Source: Sphingomonas bacterium
GTDB taxonomy: Bacteria; Pseudomonadota; Alphaproteobacteria; Sphingomonadales; Sphingomonadaceae
Assembly (NCBI GenBank): GCA_026785965.1
Contig: JAJAYY010000043.1
Coordinates: forward strand, 1-13,377
Direction: 5' to 3'
DNA: 13,377 nt
The notes beneath the pieces were generated by a model, which saw only the letters and a program-made list of their open reading frames with translations, was not told the origin of the DNA and searched no databases. The position numbers and the translations under genes are program-made. How positions within the stretch are numbered: the first letter of the stretch is position 1; every line of letters begins with the position of its first letter. Shown in pieces: positions 1 to 6,833 of this stretch.

Positions 1-377
1 AGATAGAGCAGGATCGCGCCCGATTCGAACAATCGCGTCGGCGGGCTGGTGGTGGTATCGAGCAGCGCCGGGATCTTCGAATTGGGGTTCACGTCGACGA
101 ACCCGCTGCCAAACTGGTCGCCGGCCGAAATGTCGATCAGCCAGGCGTCATATTCGGCGTCGGCATGCCCCGCGGCGAGCAATTCCTCCAGCATGATCGC
201 GACCTTGACCCCATTCGGCGTGGCGAGCGAGTAAAGCTGGAGCGGATGCTTGCCGACCGCCAAAGGCTGGTCGTGGGTCGGCCCCGCGACCGGGCGGTTG
301 ATGTTGGCGAACTTGCCGCCGCTGGGCTGGTCCCAGGCCCACACGCGCGGCGGTACGTAATCGGTTTGATCGGTCAT
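1..377 (-). CDS. yghU: YghU-type glutathione S-transferase / disulfide-bond oxidoreductase, 3' end outside window
   Basis: The N-terminal 125 residues of a cytosolic glutathione S-transferase-like protein are present; the rest lies beyond the left edge. The start MTDQTDYVPPRVWAWDQ, then GGKFANINRP, AGPTHDQPL, VGKHPLQLYSLATPNG, a helix with IMLEELLAAG, and VNPNSKIPALLD followed by FESGAILLYL all match the thioredoxin-fold half of E. coli YghU as I remember it. YghU-family proteins bind two glutathiones and act on disulfides or organic hydroperoxides. Asn in the NINRP segment and the Ser in FESG are the expected glutathione-contacting positions by family knowledge. The ATG at 377 has an AGGGAG ribosome binding site about 7 nt upstream. 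It lies 64 bp downstream of the 30-codon ORF at 442-534 on the same strand. The family call is firm; the C-terminal helical domain cannot be checked. Confidence 0.93.
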   Translation of the reverse strand, partial: MTDQTDYVPPRVWAWDQPSGGKFANINRPVAGPTHDQPLAVGKHPLQLYSLATPNGVKVAIMLEELLAAGHADAEYDAWLIDISAGDQFGSGFVDVNPNSKIPALLDTTTSPPTRLFESGAILLY

Positions 378-441
378 TCGCGCGCTCCCTGTGACACCCT
401 AAGCTAGGGTGCGCGGCGCGCCACACAAGTTCAGCCCGCGA

Positions 442-534
442 TCAATCGGTAGCCGACCGCGGATCAATCAGCGCGTGCAGCCGGGCGAGATCCTGCGACG
501 CGACGAAGAGATGCCAGCGGTCGAGCGCAATCAT
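442..534 (-). pseudogene. 30-codon ORF with strong ribosome binding site; possible remnant of an NTF2/SnoaL-like gene
   Basis: A short ORF encodes 30 residues (MIALDRWHLFVASQDLARL, ending PRSATD). It is preceded by AGGAGT at 541-546, six bases from the ATG, one of the best ribosome binding sites in the window. The pattern ALDRWHxxVASxDxxxLxALxD resembles the first helix of NTF2-like/SnoaL-like small proteins, which normally run 120-150 residues. Here a TGA follows almost at once, and I found no continuation in the other frames before the yghU start. A decayed gene or a true micro-protein are both possible. The NTF2-like assignment rests on memory of short N-termini and is weak. Confidence 0.35.
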
Positions 535-583
535 CGATTCACTCCTGCCGTGTCGCGGTCAGGGTAGCAGGTAAGCGGGCATG

Positions 584-610
584 AAAAAGGGCGGCCCCGA
601 AGCGCCGTCC
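584..610 (-). terminator. Intrinsic terminator downstream of nusG
   Basis: On the minus strand, positions 610-589 form a GC-rich hairpin: GGACGGCGC, a TTCG tetraloop closed by C-G, then GGGCCGCCC. It has two internal mismatches and is followed directly by five T residues (588-584). It lies about 97 bp past the nusG stop. It is a typical factor-independent terminator and probably ends the secE-nusG transcript. The rest of the 535-706 gap shows nothing I can identify. Confidence 0.8.
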
Positions 611-706
611 GAATTCATCCTGGCCCGATCGGCCGAGGCTATTTCGCGCGCTTTTGATTCTGGATCCCGGGTCGCGGCTTGGGATGGAGCGAGCGCCGTA
701 GTGGTG

Positions 707-1243
707 CTACTTGGCGCGCTCCACCTGTTCGAACTCAAGCTCGACCGGGGTCGCGCGGCCGAAGATCGAGACGCTGACCTTGACCCGGCTGCGATCGAAA
801 TCGAGCTCTTCGACGATGCCGTTGAACGACGCGAACGGACCGTCGAGCACCTTGACCGAATCGCCGATCTCATAGTCGACCTTGATCTTCTGTTTGACGT
901 TGGCGGCGGCCTCTTCCTTGGTGTCGAGCATCCGCGCGGCTTGCGCGTCGGGGATCGCCTGGGGCTTGCCGTTGGGGCCGAGGAAGCCGGTCACCTTGGG
1001 GGTGTTCTTGACCAGGTGATAGACGTCGTCGTTCATCGCCAGCTTGGCGAGCACGTAGCCGGGCATGAACTTGCGTTCCGACTGGACCTTCTTGCCGCGC
1101 TTGACGTCGGTCACGGTTTCGGTCGGCACTTCGATCGCCTCGACCAAAGTCTCGAGCCCGAGGCGGCGCGCCACGGACATGATCGATTCGCGAACCTTGT
1201 TCTCGAACCCCGAATAAGCGTGGATGATGTACCAGCGGGACAT
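707..1243 (-). CDS. nusG: Transcription termination/antitermination factor NusG
   Basis: 178 residues, the normal length for NusG. The N-terminal NGN domain (about residues 1-105) begins MSRWYIIHAYSGFENKV and contains the family signatures FMPGYVLAKL and NTPKVTGFLG. The C-terminal KOW domain (about 125-178) carries EIGDSVKVLDGPFASFNG and ends FGRATPVELEFEQVERAK. NusG bridges RNA polymerase to Rho, or to ribosomal protein S10, and so couples transcription to termination or translation. The ATG at 1243 is chosen because it gives the canonical N-terminus; the frame stays open upstream through tRNA-Trp, but that extension is not protein-like. It lies 17 bp downstream of secE on the same strand, the usual bacterial order, and is followed by a strong terminator. 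Confidence 0.98.
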   Translation of the reverse strand: MSRWYIIHAYSGFENKVRESIMSVARRLGLETLVEAIEVPTETVTDVKRGKKVQSERKFMPGYVLAKLAMNDDVYHLVKNTPKVTGFLGPNGKPQAIPDAQAARMLDTKEEAAANVKQKIKVDYEIGDSVKVLDGPFASFNGIVEELDFDRSRVKVSVSIFGRATPVELEFEQVERAK

Positions 1244-1260
1244 GATGTTCCTTGAGTGAC

Positions 1261-1458
1261 TTAGCCGAGCAGGGCGAGCAGAAATTTGACGATCGCGCCG
1301 AACGCCGAATCGACCCCGAAAAAGAAGATCGCGAGCAAGGTGGTCATGATCACGACCATCACCGCAGTGGTCACGGTCTCCTTGCGCGTCGGCCAGGTGA
1401 CCTTGGCGGTCTCGGCACGGACCTGCCTGATGAATTCGCCGGGGGTGACCTTCGACAC
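1261..1458 (-). CDS. secE: Preprotein translocase subunit SecE
   Basis: 65 residues, the short single-span form of SecE common outside enterobacteria. The amphipathic N-terminal helix includes FIRQVRAETAKVTWPTRKE, whose TWP-RKE signature is diagnostic. One membrane span follows (TAVMVVIMTTLLAIFFFGV), then a short hydrophobic tail. SecE clamps SecY in the inner membrane as part of the SecYEG channel. The start codon is GTG at 1458 with only a weak purine-rich GGACGAAG upstream; no other start preserves the N-terminal helix. It lies immediately before nusG and 26 bp after the end of a strong terminator T-tract, so its own promoter is hard to place. Confidence 0.97.
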   Translation of the reverse strand: MSKVTPGEFIRQVRAETAKVTWPTRKETVTTAVMVVIMTTLLAIFFFGVDSAFGAIVKFLLALLG

Positions 1459-1484
1459 GATGCTTCGTCCGATCTCGAACCGCT

Positions 1485-1520
1485 AAAAAAAGGAGGTCCG
1501 CGGCCAAGCCGCCGGACCTC
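1485..1520 (-). terminator. Intrinsic terminator between tRNA-Trp and secE
   Basis: Read on the minus strand, 1520-1493 forms GAGGTCCG paired with CGGACCTC (8 bp). One bulged G leads to a further four pairs (CGGC/GCCG) with a 3-nt loop. A run of seven T residues (1491-1485) follows. This is a strong factor-independent terminator. It sits 98 bp past the 3' end of tRNA-Trp and 26 bp before the secE GTG. Confidence 0.88.
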
Positions 1521-1617
1521 GTGACCGGTGCCATAGCGCGAACCGGGGCGGCGAGGCAAGCGGGACAACGGACGATTGCGCTTCTCGCCCTGCCGCCGGC
1601 AGAGCTGCGAGGCACAA

Positions 1618-1693
1618 TGGCAGGGGCAGGGGGACTCGAACCCACGACCCTCGGTTTTGGAGACCGATGCTCTACCAACTGAGCTATACCCCT
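1618..1693 (-). tRNA. trnW: tRNA-Trp (anticodon CCA)
   Basis: The minus strand gives a complete 76-nt cloverleaf with encoded CCA. The acceptor stem is AGGGGTA/TGCCCCT (with one G-T pair) followed by discriminator G and CCA. The D arm contains AGCTCAGTTGGTAGAGC. The anticodon stem TCGGT/ACCGA encloses the loop CTCCAAA with anticodon CCA. The T arm contains GGTTCGAGTCC. A tryptophan tRNA just upstream of secE-nusG is a common bacterial arrangement. The gene begins 15 bp after the stop codon of the response regulator on the same strand. Confidence 0.98.
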
Positions 1694-1708
1694 AGGCCGG
1701 GGCGCGGA

Positions 1709-2107
1709 CTAGCCGGGTGACGAGGGCGACGCAAGGGGGCCGCTCGGGCGGGTGAGCATTGTCACGAGCTGGCTGACCAGCTTGGCCGCGATGCATGGCT
1801 TGATGTGGACGGCAAGGTTGGGAAAGCGCGACGCCAGGCCAAGCGGGAGCTCCATCCCGGTCTGGAGAATGACGGGAATTCCACGGCTCAGCAGAATCTC
1901 CGCCACCGGCAAAATATTCCGGTCACCGAGGTTCACGTCGAGGATCGCCGCGACCACGGTTCGAGCCTCGATCAGCGCCAGCGCTTCTTCGACGCTCGCG
2001 GCCGGGCCGATCACTTCGCCGCCCGCATCCTCGATCGCCAGCGCGAGGTCGAGCGCGATGAACGGTTCATCTTCGGCAACCAGGACAAGCGCATTATTCA
2101 GCAACAA
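1709..2107 (-). CDS. Single-domain response regulator (CheY-like receiver)
   Basis: 132 residues forming one receiver domain with no output domain. The acidic pair is E12-D13 (VAEDEP), the phospho-acceptor D57 (AILDVNL), the switch threonine T83 (LQTG) and the invariant lysine K103 (HIKP). The tail after about residue 118 is Pro/Ser-rich (RPSGPLASPSSPG). It lies 42 bp downstream of the CheB-CheR-HWE kinase on the same strand and is the obvious phosphorylation partner. Such receivers next to HWE/HisKA2 kinases usually act as phosphate sinks or shuttles. There is no in-frame ATG or GTG near the receiver start: TTG at 2107 (or the next codon, also TTG) is the likely initiation site, with CGGCGGGAC upstream as a weak ribosome binding site. 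The domain call is firm; the pathway is inferred. Confidence 0.93.
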   Translation of the reverse strand: MLLNNALVLVAEDEPFIALDLALAIEDAGGEVIGPAASVEEALALIEARTVVAAILDVNLGDRNILPVAEILLSRGIPVILQTGMELPLGLASRFPNLAVHIKPCIAAKLVSQLVTMLTRPSGPLASPSSPG

Positions 2108-2149
2108 AATGTCCCGCCGGAATAGAGTGGGGCTTGCGCGTCCAACCCT

Positions 2150-5100
2150 TCACGCCCCCAGCCGTTCCGCCAAAGCCGACAAATGCACCGTCAACCCTGC
2201 GGGATCCCAGTCGAACGCGAGTTCGCCGCCAAGCTGCCCGTTGACGCTGCGCCGGGCGAGCAGGCTGCCGAACCCCTCGCGCTTGGGCGCGCCGGAAACG
2301 GGGGGGCCACCGCGCTCGGCCCACGTTAGGCGGAGCTTGTTCTTGTCGACCGTCCACGAAATATGAATCCTCCCTCTCGGCGTCGACAAGGCGCCATATT
2401 TGGCGGCGTTGGTCGCGAGTTCGTGGAGTACCAAGGCGAGACAGGTGACCGCATCGCCGCCGATCGCAAGCTCTGGGCCCTCGAACATCACGCGCACGGC
2501 GCGACCATCGATCGCCGCGTCGGTATAGGGCGACAAGATTGTCCGAGCGAGCGCATCGAGGGTCGATTTCTGCTTGGCTCCCGAACCCGAATTGGTCGCC
2601 CGGATCAGGACATGCGCGCTGGCGAGCGCACCAAGCCGACCCTGGATGATGCCGATCATGTCCTGCGGCGTCGTCGCCGAACGCGCGCTGAGGGTCACCA
2701 CCCCGCCGACAATGGCGAACAGATTTTTGACCCGATGATCCATTTCCTTGAGCACGAGTCCCTGCCGCTCCTCGGCCTGCCGGCGATGGCTGATGTCCGC
2801 GAAGATCACGCCGACCCTGCGGTGGGCTTCGTCATCGATGCGGAATGCGAACAGCTCGAGCACGCGCCCCTGCGTTGCAAGTTCGCGTTCGAACCGGATC
2901 GATTCGCCGGTCCGGACGACGGTGTCAAAGGTGTCGAACCAATCCTGCGTTTCGCCCGGAAACGCCTCTCTGATGGTCTTGCCGACGACATTGCCGACAC
3001 CAGTTTGCGCGACGAACGCAGGATTGGCGGACAAATAGCGAAAATCGCTTAGCTCGCCGGGTCGGGTGTCAATTTTCTCGATTGTGCAGAAACCCTCATC
3101 GATCGACTCGAGCAAAGAGCGGTAGCGCACTTCGCTGTCGCGCAAGGCCAGGGCGGCGGCTTCGCGCGCAGTGATGTCCATGAACGTCAGCACCACGCCG
3201 TCGATGACGTTGTCGATCGTGCGATAGGGGCGGATGCGCAGGATGAACGTCATTCCGGCATCCTTGAGCGTCACCTGCCGCTCGATTGGAACGAGCTTGC
3301 GCAGCACCGCCTTCACGTCGCGTTGCAGGTCGGCATAGGTCAGCAGGCAGGCAATGTCGGTGATTGGGCGGCCGATATCGCCGTCGCGGACATGGAACAG
3401 ATCGGCGACCCCGCGGGTGAAGCTTTTGATGCGCAGCAGATCGTCGAGAAACAAAGTGGCGATTTCGGAGCTGTCGAGCAGGTTCTTGATATCGCTGTTG
3501 AGGCGGGTCAGCTGGTCGTTCTTGCTGATCATCTCAGCGTTGATGGTCTGCAATTCCTCGTTGATCGACTGCATTTCCTCCTTGGAGGTTTCAAGCTCCT
3601 CGTTGGACGATTGCAGCTCTTCGTTGACCGACTGATATTCCTCGTTCGACGATTTCATTTCCTCGCCGGTGATCTCAAGCTCGTCGATCGTCGATTGAAG
3701 CTGAGCGCGGGTCGTCTGCAGTTCCTGTTCGATCGCCTGGACGGCGTCGGGAACCGCCTTCGTCGGCGGCGACGATGCGGCGTCGGCCGCGGTCGATCCG
3801 GCGTCCTGGAAGGCGAGCACGATATACTCTGACGGGGTGCCGTCATCGCCCATCGGCTGGGCGATGATCGTGACGAGCCGGGAACTGGCGCCGATGCGGA
3901 TCGGGATATTTTCGTGGCGGAACGTCGCGTTCGACGCGCGCACGTCGTGCAACGCCGTGCGCGCCGCCGGCCGCAACGGTTTGCGCAAAATGTCGAACAG
4001 CGCAAAACTCGGCGCGCCAGGGGAAGGCTCGAGATATTCGCCGACCGCGCCGCCCGAGAAGCGCACGATCTGATTGCGCCGGTCGATCACGAGGTGCGGC
4101 GGATTGTATTTCTCCATCACCCGCTGCGCGCCCTTGTCGATATGGTCGCGGGCCAGCAGCGGGGCAGGGTCGGAGGACGGCGGCATATCGGGCCGGATGC
4201 CCCGCGAAGGCAGGTCGGGCAACGGCGAGTCCATGCTCGCGCGGCGCTGGAATATGCGATGCTTCTTGTCGGTAGCGGCAAATAATGCGGTCGAGCGGGT
4301 GATCGATTCGGACGATCCGAGGAACAGATGCCCGTCCGGTTTGAGCGCATAATGGAAGGTCCGCATGACGCGGTCCTGCGTCGCGGGATCGATATAGATC
4401 AGGAGGTTGCGGCACGAGATCAGGTCGAGCTTCGAGAACGGCGGGTGCTTGATGATGCTGTGCGGCGAGAAGACGCACATTTCGCGGATTTCGGGGACGA
4501 CGCAGCAATCGTCGGCTTCCTCGATGAACCAGCGTTCGAAGCGCTCGGGCGATACGCCGGCGACTGGTTTGCGATAGCGTCCGAGCCGCGCGACGGCGAT
4601 TGCGCGGTCGTCGATATCGGTGCCGAAAATCTGGATCTTGGGTTTGGCGCGGCGTTTGTCCATCGCCTCGCGCAGCAGCATGGCGATGGTATAGGCTTCC
4701 TGACCGGTCGCGCAGCCGGGCACCCAGACGCGAACCGTCTCGTCGGCGCCCTTGCCCGCGACCAGCCCCTTGAGCACGGTCGCATCAAGCGCCTCGAACG
4801 CGGCCGGATCGCGAAAGAATTGGGTGACGCCGATCAGCAGTTCTTCGAACAGCCGGTCGAGCTCCTCGGGCTGTTGCCGAAACTGCTCGATATAGGCGGT
4901 GGGCGTTGTCACCTGGAGCACCTGCATCCGCCGCTGCAGCCGCCTGACCAGCGTATTTTCCTTATACCCGCTGAAATCATGCCCGGTGCGAGAGCGCAGC
5001 TCCGCCATGATTGCCGACAGATGCGAGGCGGCGTCGGTGCGCGTGCCGTCTTCGTCCTTGGTCGGGGCGACACCGGCGAGATGCTGCTGGTGCGCCAGCA

Positions 5101-5719
5101 ATCGGGCGGGCATGGCCTCGACCGCCAATATATCGTCAACCTGGCCCGAGGCGGCTGCGCTCTGCGGCATTCCCGGAAGCGCCTGATGATCATATTCGGC
5201 CTGGGCCAGGGCCAGCCCGCCATGTTCCTTGATCGTCGCCACCCCCAGCGTGCCGTCGCTGCCAGTGCCGGCGAGGATGATGCACACCGCATGTTCGCCC
5301 TGATCCTCGGCCAGCGACTGGAAGAATGTGTCGATTGGGCGGCGACGATTGCGCGGCGGCGCGGGCTTGGTGATGGTCAAGCGTCCGCTTTTGATCGTCA
5401 TTGTCGCGTCGGGGGGGATGACGAACACGCAATTGGGTTTGACCTTGGCCCCGTCGACCGCCTCGATCACGTCCATCGCGGTATTCCGGCCGAGCAGGTC
5501 GGCGAGCATGCTTTTATGATCGGGCGACAAATGCTGGATCAGTACGAACGCCATGCCGCTGTCGGCCGGCATGGCGGAGAAGAAGGAGCGAAACGCCTCG
5601 AGTCCACCGGCCGAAGCGCCGATGCCGACCACCAGGGCGGGGCGAGCGGCCGCGGGCGGCGTTTTCGTCCCGCCCCCCGATCCGCTTGCCGTAATGGCCA
5701 CCCCGTCCGTCCGGTTCAT
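2150..5719 (-). CDS. CheB-CheR-coiled coil-PAS-HWE histidine kinase fusion
   Basis: 1189 residues with five modules. (1) A CheB methylesterase domain (about 28-215) with a complete triad: S36 in GIGASAGG, H63 in IQHLSPDH, D155 in GTGSDGTLG. (2) A CheR methyltransferase (about 245-505) with the SAM site PGCATGQEAY near residue 335, and FGTDID and LISCRNLLIYI downstream. (3) A long coiled coil with six perfect 7-residue repeats (686-727) feeding a PAS_10-like region with TLFLDDLLRIKSFT. (4) A PAS domain starting near YRSLLESIDEGFC. (5) An HWE-family kinase with H995 in MDHRVKNLFAIV, the N-box LVLHELATNAAKYGAL, the WAERGG motif and GFGSLL. No receiver or membrane segment is visible, so the protein is probably cytosolic. 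The ATG at 5719 has GGGGGAAG upstream. The receiver gene follows by 42 bp. The substrate of the methylation modules is unknown. Confidence 0.95.
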   Translation of the reverse strand: MNRTDGVAITASGSGGGTKTPPAAARPALVVGIGASAGGLEAFRSFFSAMPADSGMAFVLIQHLSPDHKSMLADLLGRNTAMDVIEAVDGAKVKPNCVFVIPPDATMTIKSGRLTITKPAPPRNRRRPIDTFFQSLAEDQGEHAVCIILAGTGSDGTLGVATIKEHGGLALAQAEYDHQALPGMPQSAAASGQVDDILAVEAMPARLLAHQQHLAGVAPTKDEDGTRTDAASHLSAIMAELRSRTGHDFSGYKENTLVRRLQRRMQVLQVTTPTAYIEQFRQQPEELDRLFEELLIGVTQFFRDPAAFEALDATVLKGLVAGKGADETVRVWVPGCATGQEAYTIAMLLREAMDKRRAKPKIQIFGTDIDDRAIAVARLGRYRKPVAGVSPERFERWFIEEADDCCVVPEIREMCVFSPHSIIKHPPFSKLDLISCRNLLIYIDPATQDRVMRTFHYALKPDGHLFLGSSESITRSTALFAATDKKHRIFQRRASMDSPLPDLPSRGIRPDMPPSSDPAPLLARDHIDKGAQRVMEKYNPPHLVIDRRNQIVRFSGGAVGEYLEPSPGAPSFALFDILRKPLRPAARTALHDVRASNATFRHENIPIRIGASSRLVTIIAQPMGDDGTPSEYIVLAFQDAGSTAADAASSPPTKAVPDAVQAIEQELQTTRAQLQSTIDELEITGEEMKSSNEEYQSVNEELQSSNEELETSKEEMQSINEELQTINAEMISKNDQLTRLNSDIKNLLDSSEIATLFLDDLLRIKSFTRGVADLFHVRDGDIGRPITDIACLLTYADLQRDVKAVLRKLVPIERQVTLKDAGMTFILRIRPYRTIDNVIDGVVLTFMDITAREAAALALRDSEVRYRSLLESIDEGFCTIEKIDTRPGELSDFRYLSANPAFVAQTGVGNVVGKTIREAFPGETQDWFDTFDTVVRTGESIRFERELATQGRVLELFAFRIDDEAHRRVGVIFADISHRRQAEERQGLVLKEMDHRVKNLFAIVGGVVTLSARSATTPQDMIGIIQGRLGALASAHVLIRATNSGSGAKQKSTLDALARTILSPYTDAAIDGRAVRVMFEGPELAIGGDAVTCLALVLHELATNAAKYGALSTPRGRIHISWTVDKNKLRLTWAERGGPPVSGAPKREGFGSLLARRSVNGQLGGELAFDWDPAGLTVHLSALAERLGA
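3539..3664 (-). repeat. Six 21-bp units encoding heptad repeats in the kinase coiled coil
   Basis: Six consecutive 21-bp units (3539-3559, 3560-3580, 3581-3601, 3602-3622, 3623-3643, 3644-3664) encode EEMKSSN, EEYQSVN, EELQSSN, EELETSK, EEMQSIN and EELQTIN. The consensus is E-E-hydrophobic-Q/E-S/T-x-N. The register is perfect at protein level while the codons vary, so this looks like old, selected repetition rather than recent slippage. It forms the signalling helix between the CheR part and the PAS region. A similar S-x-N-E-E-L-Q helix is a known hallmark of CheB-CheR-PAS fusion kinases. Confidence 0.9.
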
Positions 5720-5772
5720 GCCGAATTCTTCCCCCGCCGAGATCGATGCCCGGCCTCAGTAGCGCGACTCAC

Positions 5773-5791
5773 GCGTCTGAAAAACAGACGC
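5773..5791. other. Perfect 7-bp inverted repeat with 5-nt loop between the two cheB-type genes
   Basis: GCGTCTG, five A residues, CAGACGC on the plus strand; on the minus strand the loop is five T residues. It lies in the 96-bp gap between the CheB stop (5816) and the fusion-kinase start (5719), about 54 bp before that start. The expected T-tract of an intrinsic terminator is missing on the minus strand, so it could be an mRNA leader hairpin, a processing site or an operator. Confidence 0.5.
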
Positions 5792-5815
5792 TCTTCTAGC
5801 GGTGCTGGCAAGCCG

Positions 5816-6826
5816 TCACGGGCTGATAGTGTCGATTACGCCAATCCCATCGGGATGAATCCATTCGCGGGTCAGCATTTCGCTCAGCGAATGGGCCTGC
5901 TCATGCGCCTCGCTCTCGGCCGCTTCCCACGTCGAATCACTATGCGCATGGCAAGTCTTTTCGCTCATTTGCCGACATAATTCGGCGCGTTCGCCAAGCG
6001 ATCGCATTGCCGATTCGATGAATCGTTCGAGCGCCACGAACTGCACCGCCATCATCACCTCGGCGGTGTAGATATGCCCGATGTGGCAGGCGAACTGGGT
6101 CAGCGAGCCGAGCTCCCGGCGACGGAGTGCGCCGCCGCAATCGGGGCAGGTCACCGCGACCGGGGTGTTCTGCGTGAACTCCGCAGCCATTTCCTCCTCC
6201 TCATCCTTTTCCTGCGGTCGTTTGTTCGACACGCCGTTGGCGCGCGCGGGCTCGGCCGATTGTTCGGCGACCAACTCGATCAGCAACGGCGCGATCCCCG
6301 CCAACGGCAGGCAATGATCGACCGCGACATGCGCGAGCGCGCTGCGCGGCATGCTCGGGTTAATCGCGTCGGCGGGGTCCTGGACGATCGTCGTTCCGCC
6401 CGCTTGGCTGACCTGATAGAGCCCCGCTGACCCGTCATTGAGCGCGCCCGTCAGGATGACGCCGATGATATTGGCGCCATAGACATCCGCGGCGCTGCGA
6501 AACAGCGGATCGATCGCCGGGCGCGCCCAATTCTCGCGCGGGCCCTTGGTCAGCGAAATTCGGCCGCGCTCGATCACCAGATGATGGTCGGGCGGCGCGA
6601 TGGTGATTTGTCCGGGCTTGATCGGTTCGCCGTCCTCGGCATGTTTCGCGGGTAGCCCGCCAGCCTGATCGAGCAGGAACGGAAGCTCGCTTTTATGGCT
6701 GCCGACGTGGAGCACGATGAGAATGGCAGCGGAAAAATCGGTCGGCAGCGCGGCGACCAGCGTCCGCAAGGCCTCAACCCCTCCAGCAGAAGCGCCGATC
6801 ACGATAATCTTGAATTGGCGGATCAC
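5816..6826 (-). CDS. Stand-alone CheB-type protein-glutamate methylesterase with Cys/His C-terminal module
   Basis: 336 residues. The CheB catalytic domain (about 5-190) has the full triad: S13 in VIGASAGG, H40 in IVLHVGSHKS, D131 in ILTGALNDGS. The receiver domain that normally regulates CheB is absent. After an acidic linker (EKDEEEE, about 206-212) comes CPDCGG (C227, C230) and CHIGH (C247, H251), spaced like a zinc-ribbon knuckle pair. A helical tail rich in Glu, His and Met follows. The family removes methyl groups from, or deamidates, glutamyl side chains of receptors; the target is unknown here as there is no MCP gene nearby. The start is GTG at 6826, forced by the domain beginning at residue 6. 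No good ribosome binding site is visible, and a terminator-like hairpin ends eight bases upstream. It is probably functionally linked to the downstream fusion kinase. Confidence 0.92.
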   Translation of the reverse strand: MIRQFKIIVIGASAGGVEALRTLVAALPTDFSAAILIVLHVGSHKSELPFLLDQAGGLPAKHAEDGEPIKPGQITIAPPDHHLVIERGRISLTKGPRENWARPAIDPLFRSAADVYGANIIGVILTGALNDGSAGLYQVSQAGGTTIVQDPADAINPSMPRSALAHVAVDHCLPLAGIAPLLIELVAEQSAEPARANGVSNKRPQEKDEEEEMAAEFTQNTPVAVTCPDCGGALRRRELGSLTQFACHIGHIYTAEVMMAVQFVALERFIESAMRSLGERAELCRQMSEKTCHAHSDSTWEAAESEAHEQAHSLSEMLTREWIHPDGIGVIDTISP

Positions 6827-6833
6827 GGTGACG

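Noticed and set aside
1244..1678. N-terminal extension of NusG to 323 residues
   Set aside because: The extension runs antisense-independent through secE and tRNA-Trp in the wrong frame, and NusG normally begins at the MSRWYIIH start.
2363..3052. Plus-strand frame of 229 codons opposite the kinase domain
   Set aside because: It is a shadow of the HWE kinase and PAS coding sequence, with no recognisable fold and no ribosome binding site.
4328..5980. A 550-codon open frame on the plus strand opposite the CheB-CheR region
   Set aside because: It is an antisense shadow of the fusion kinase in GC-rich DNA. Its translation is low-complexity Arg/Gly/Asp-rich with no domain, while the minus strand carries intact catalytic motifs.
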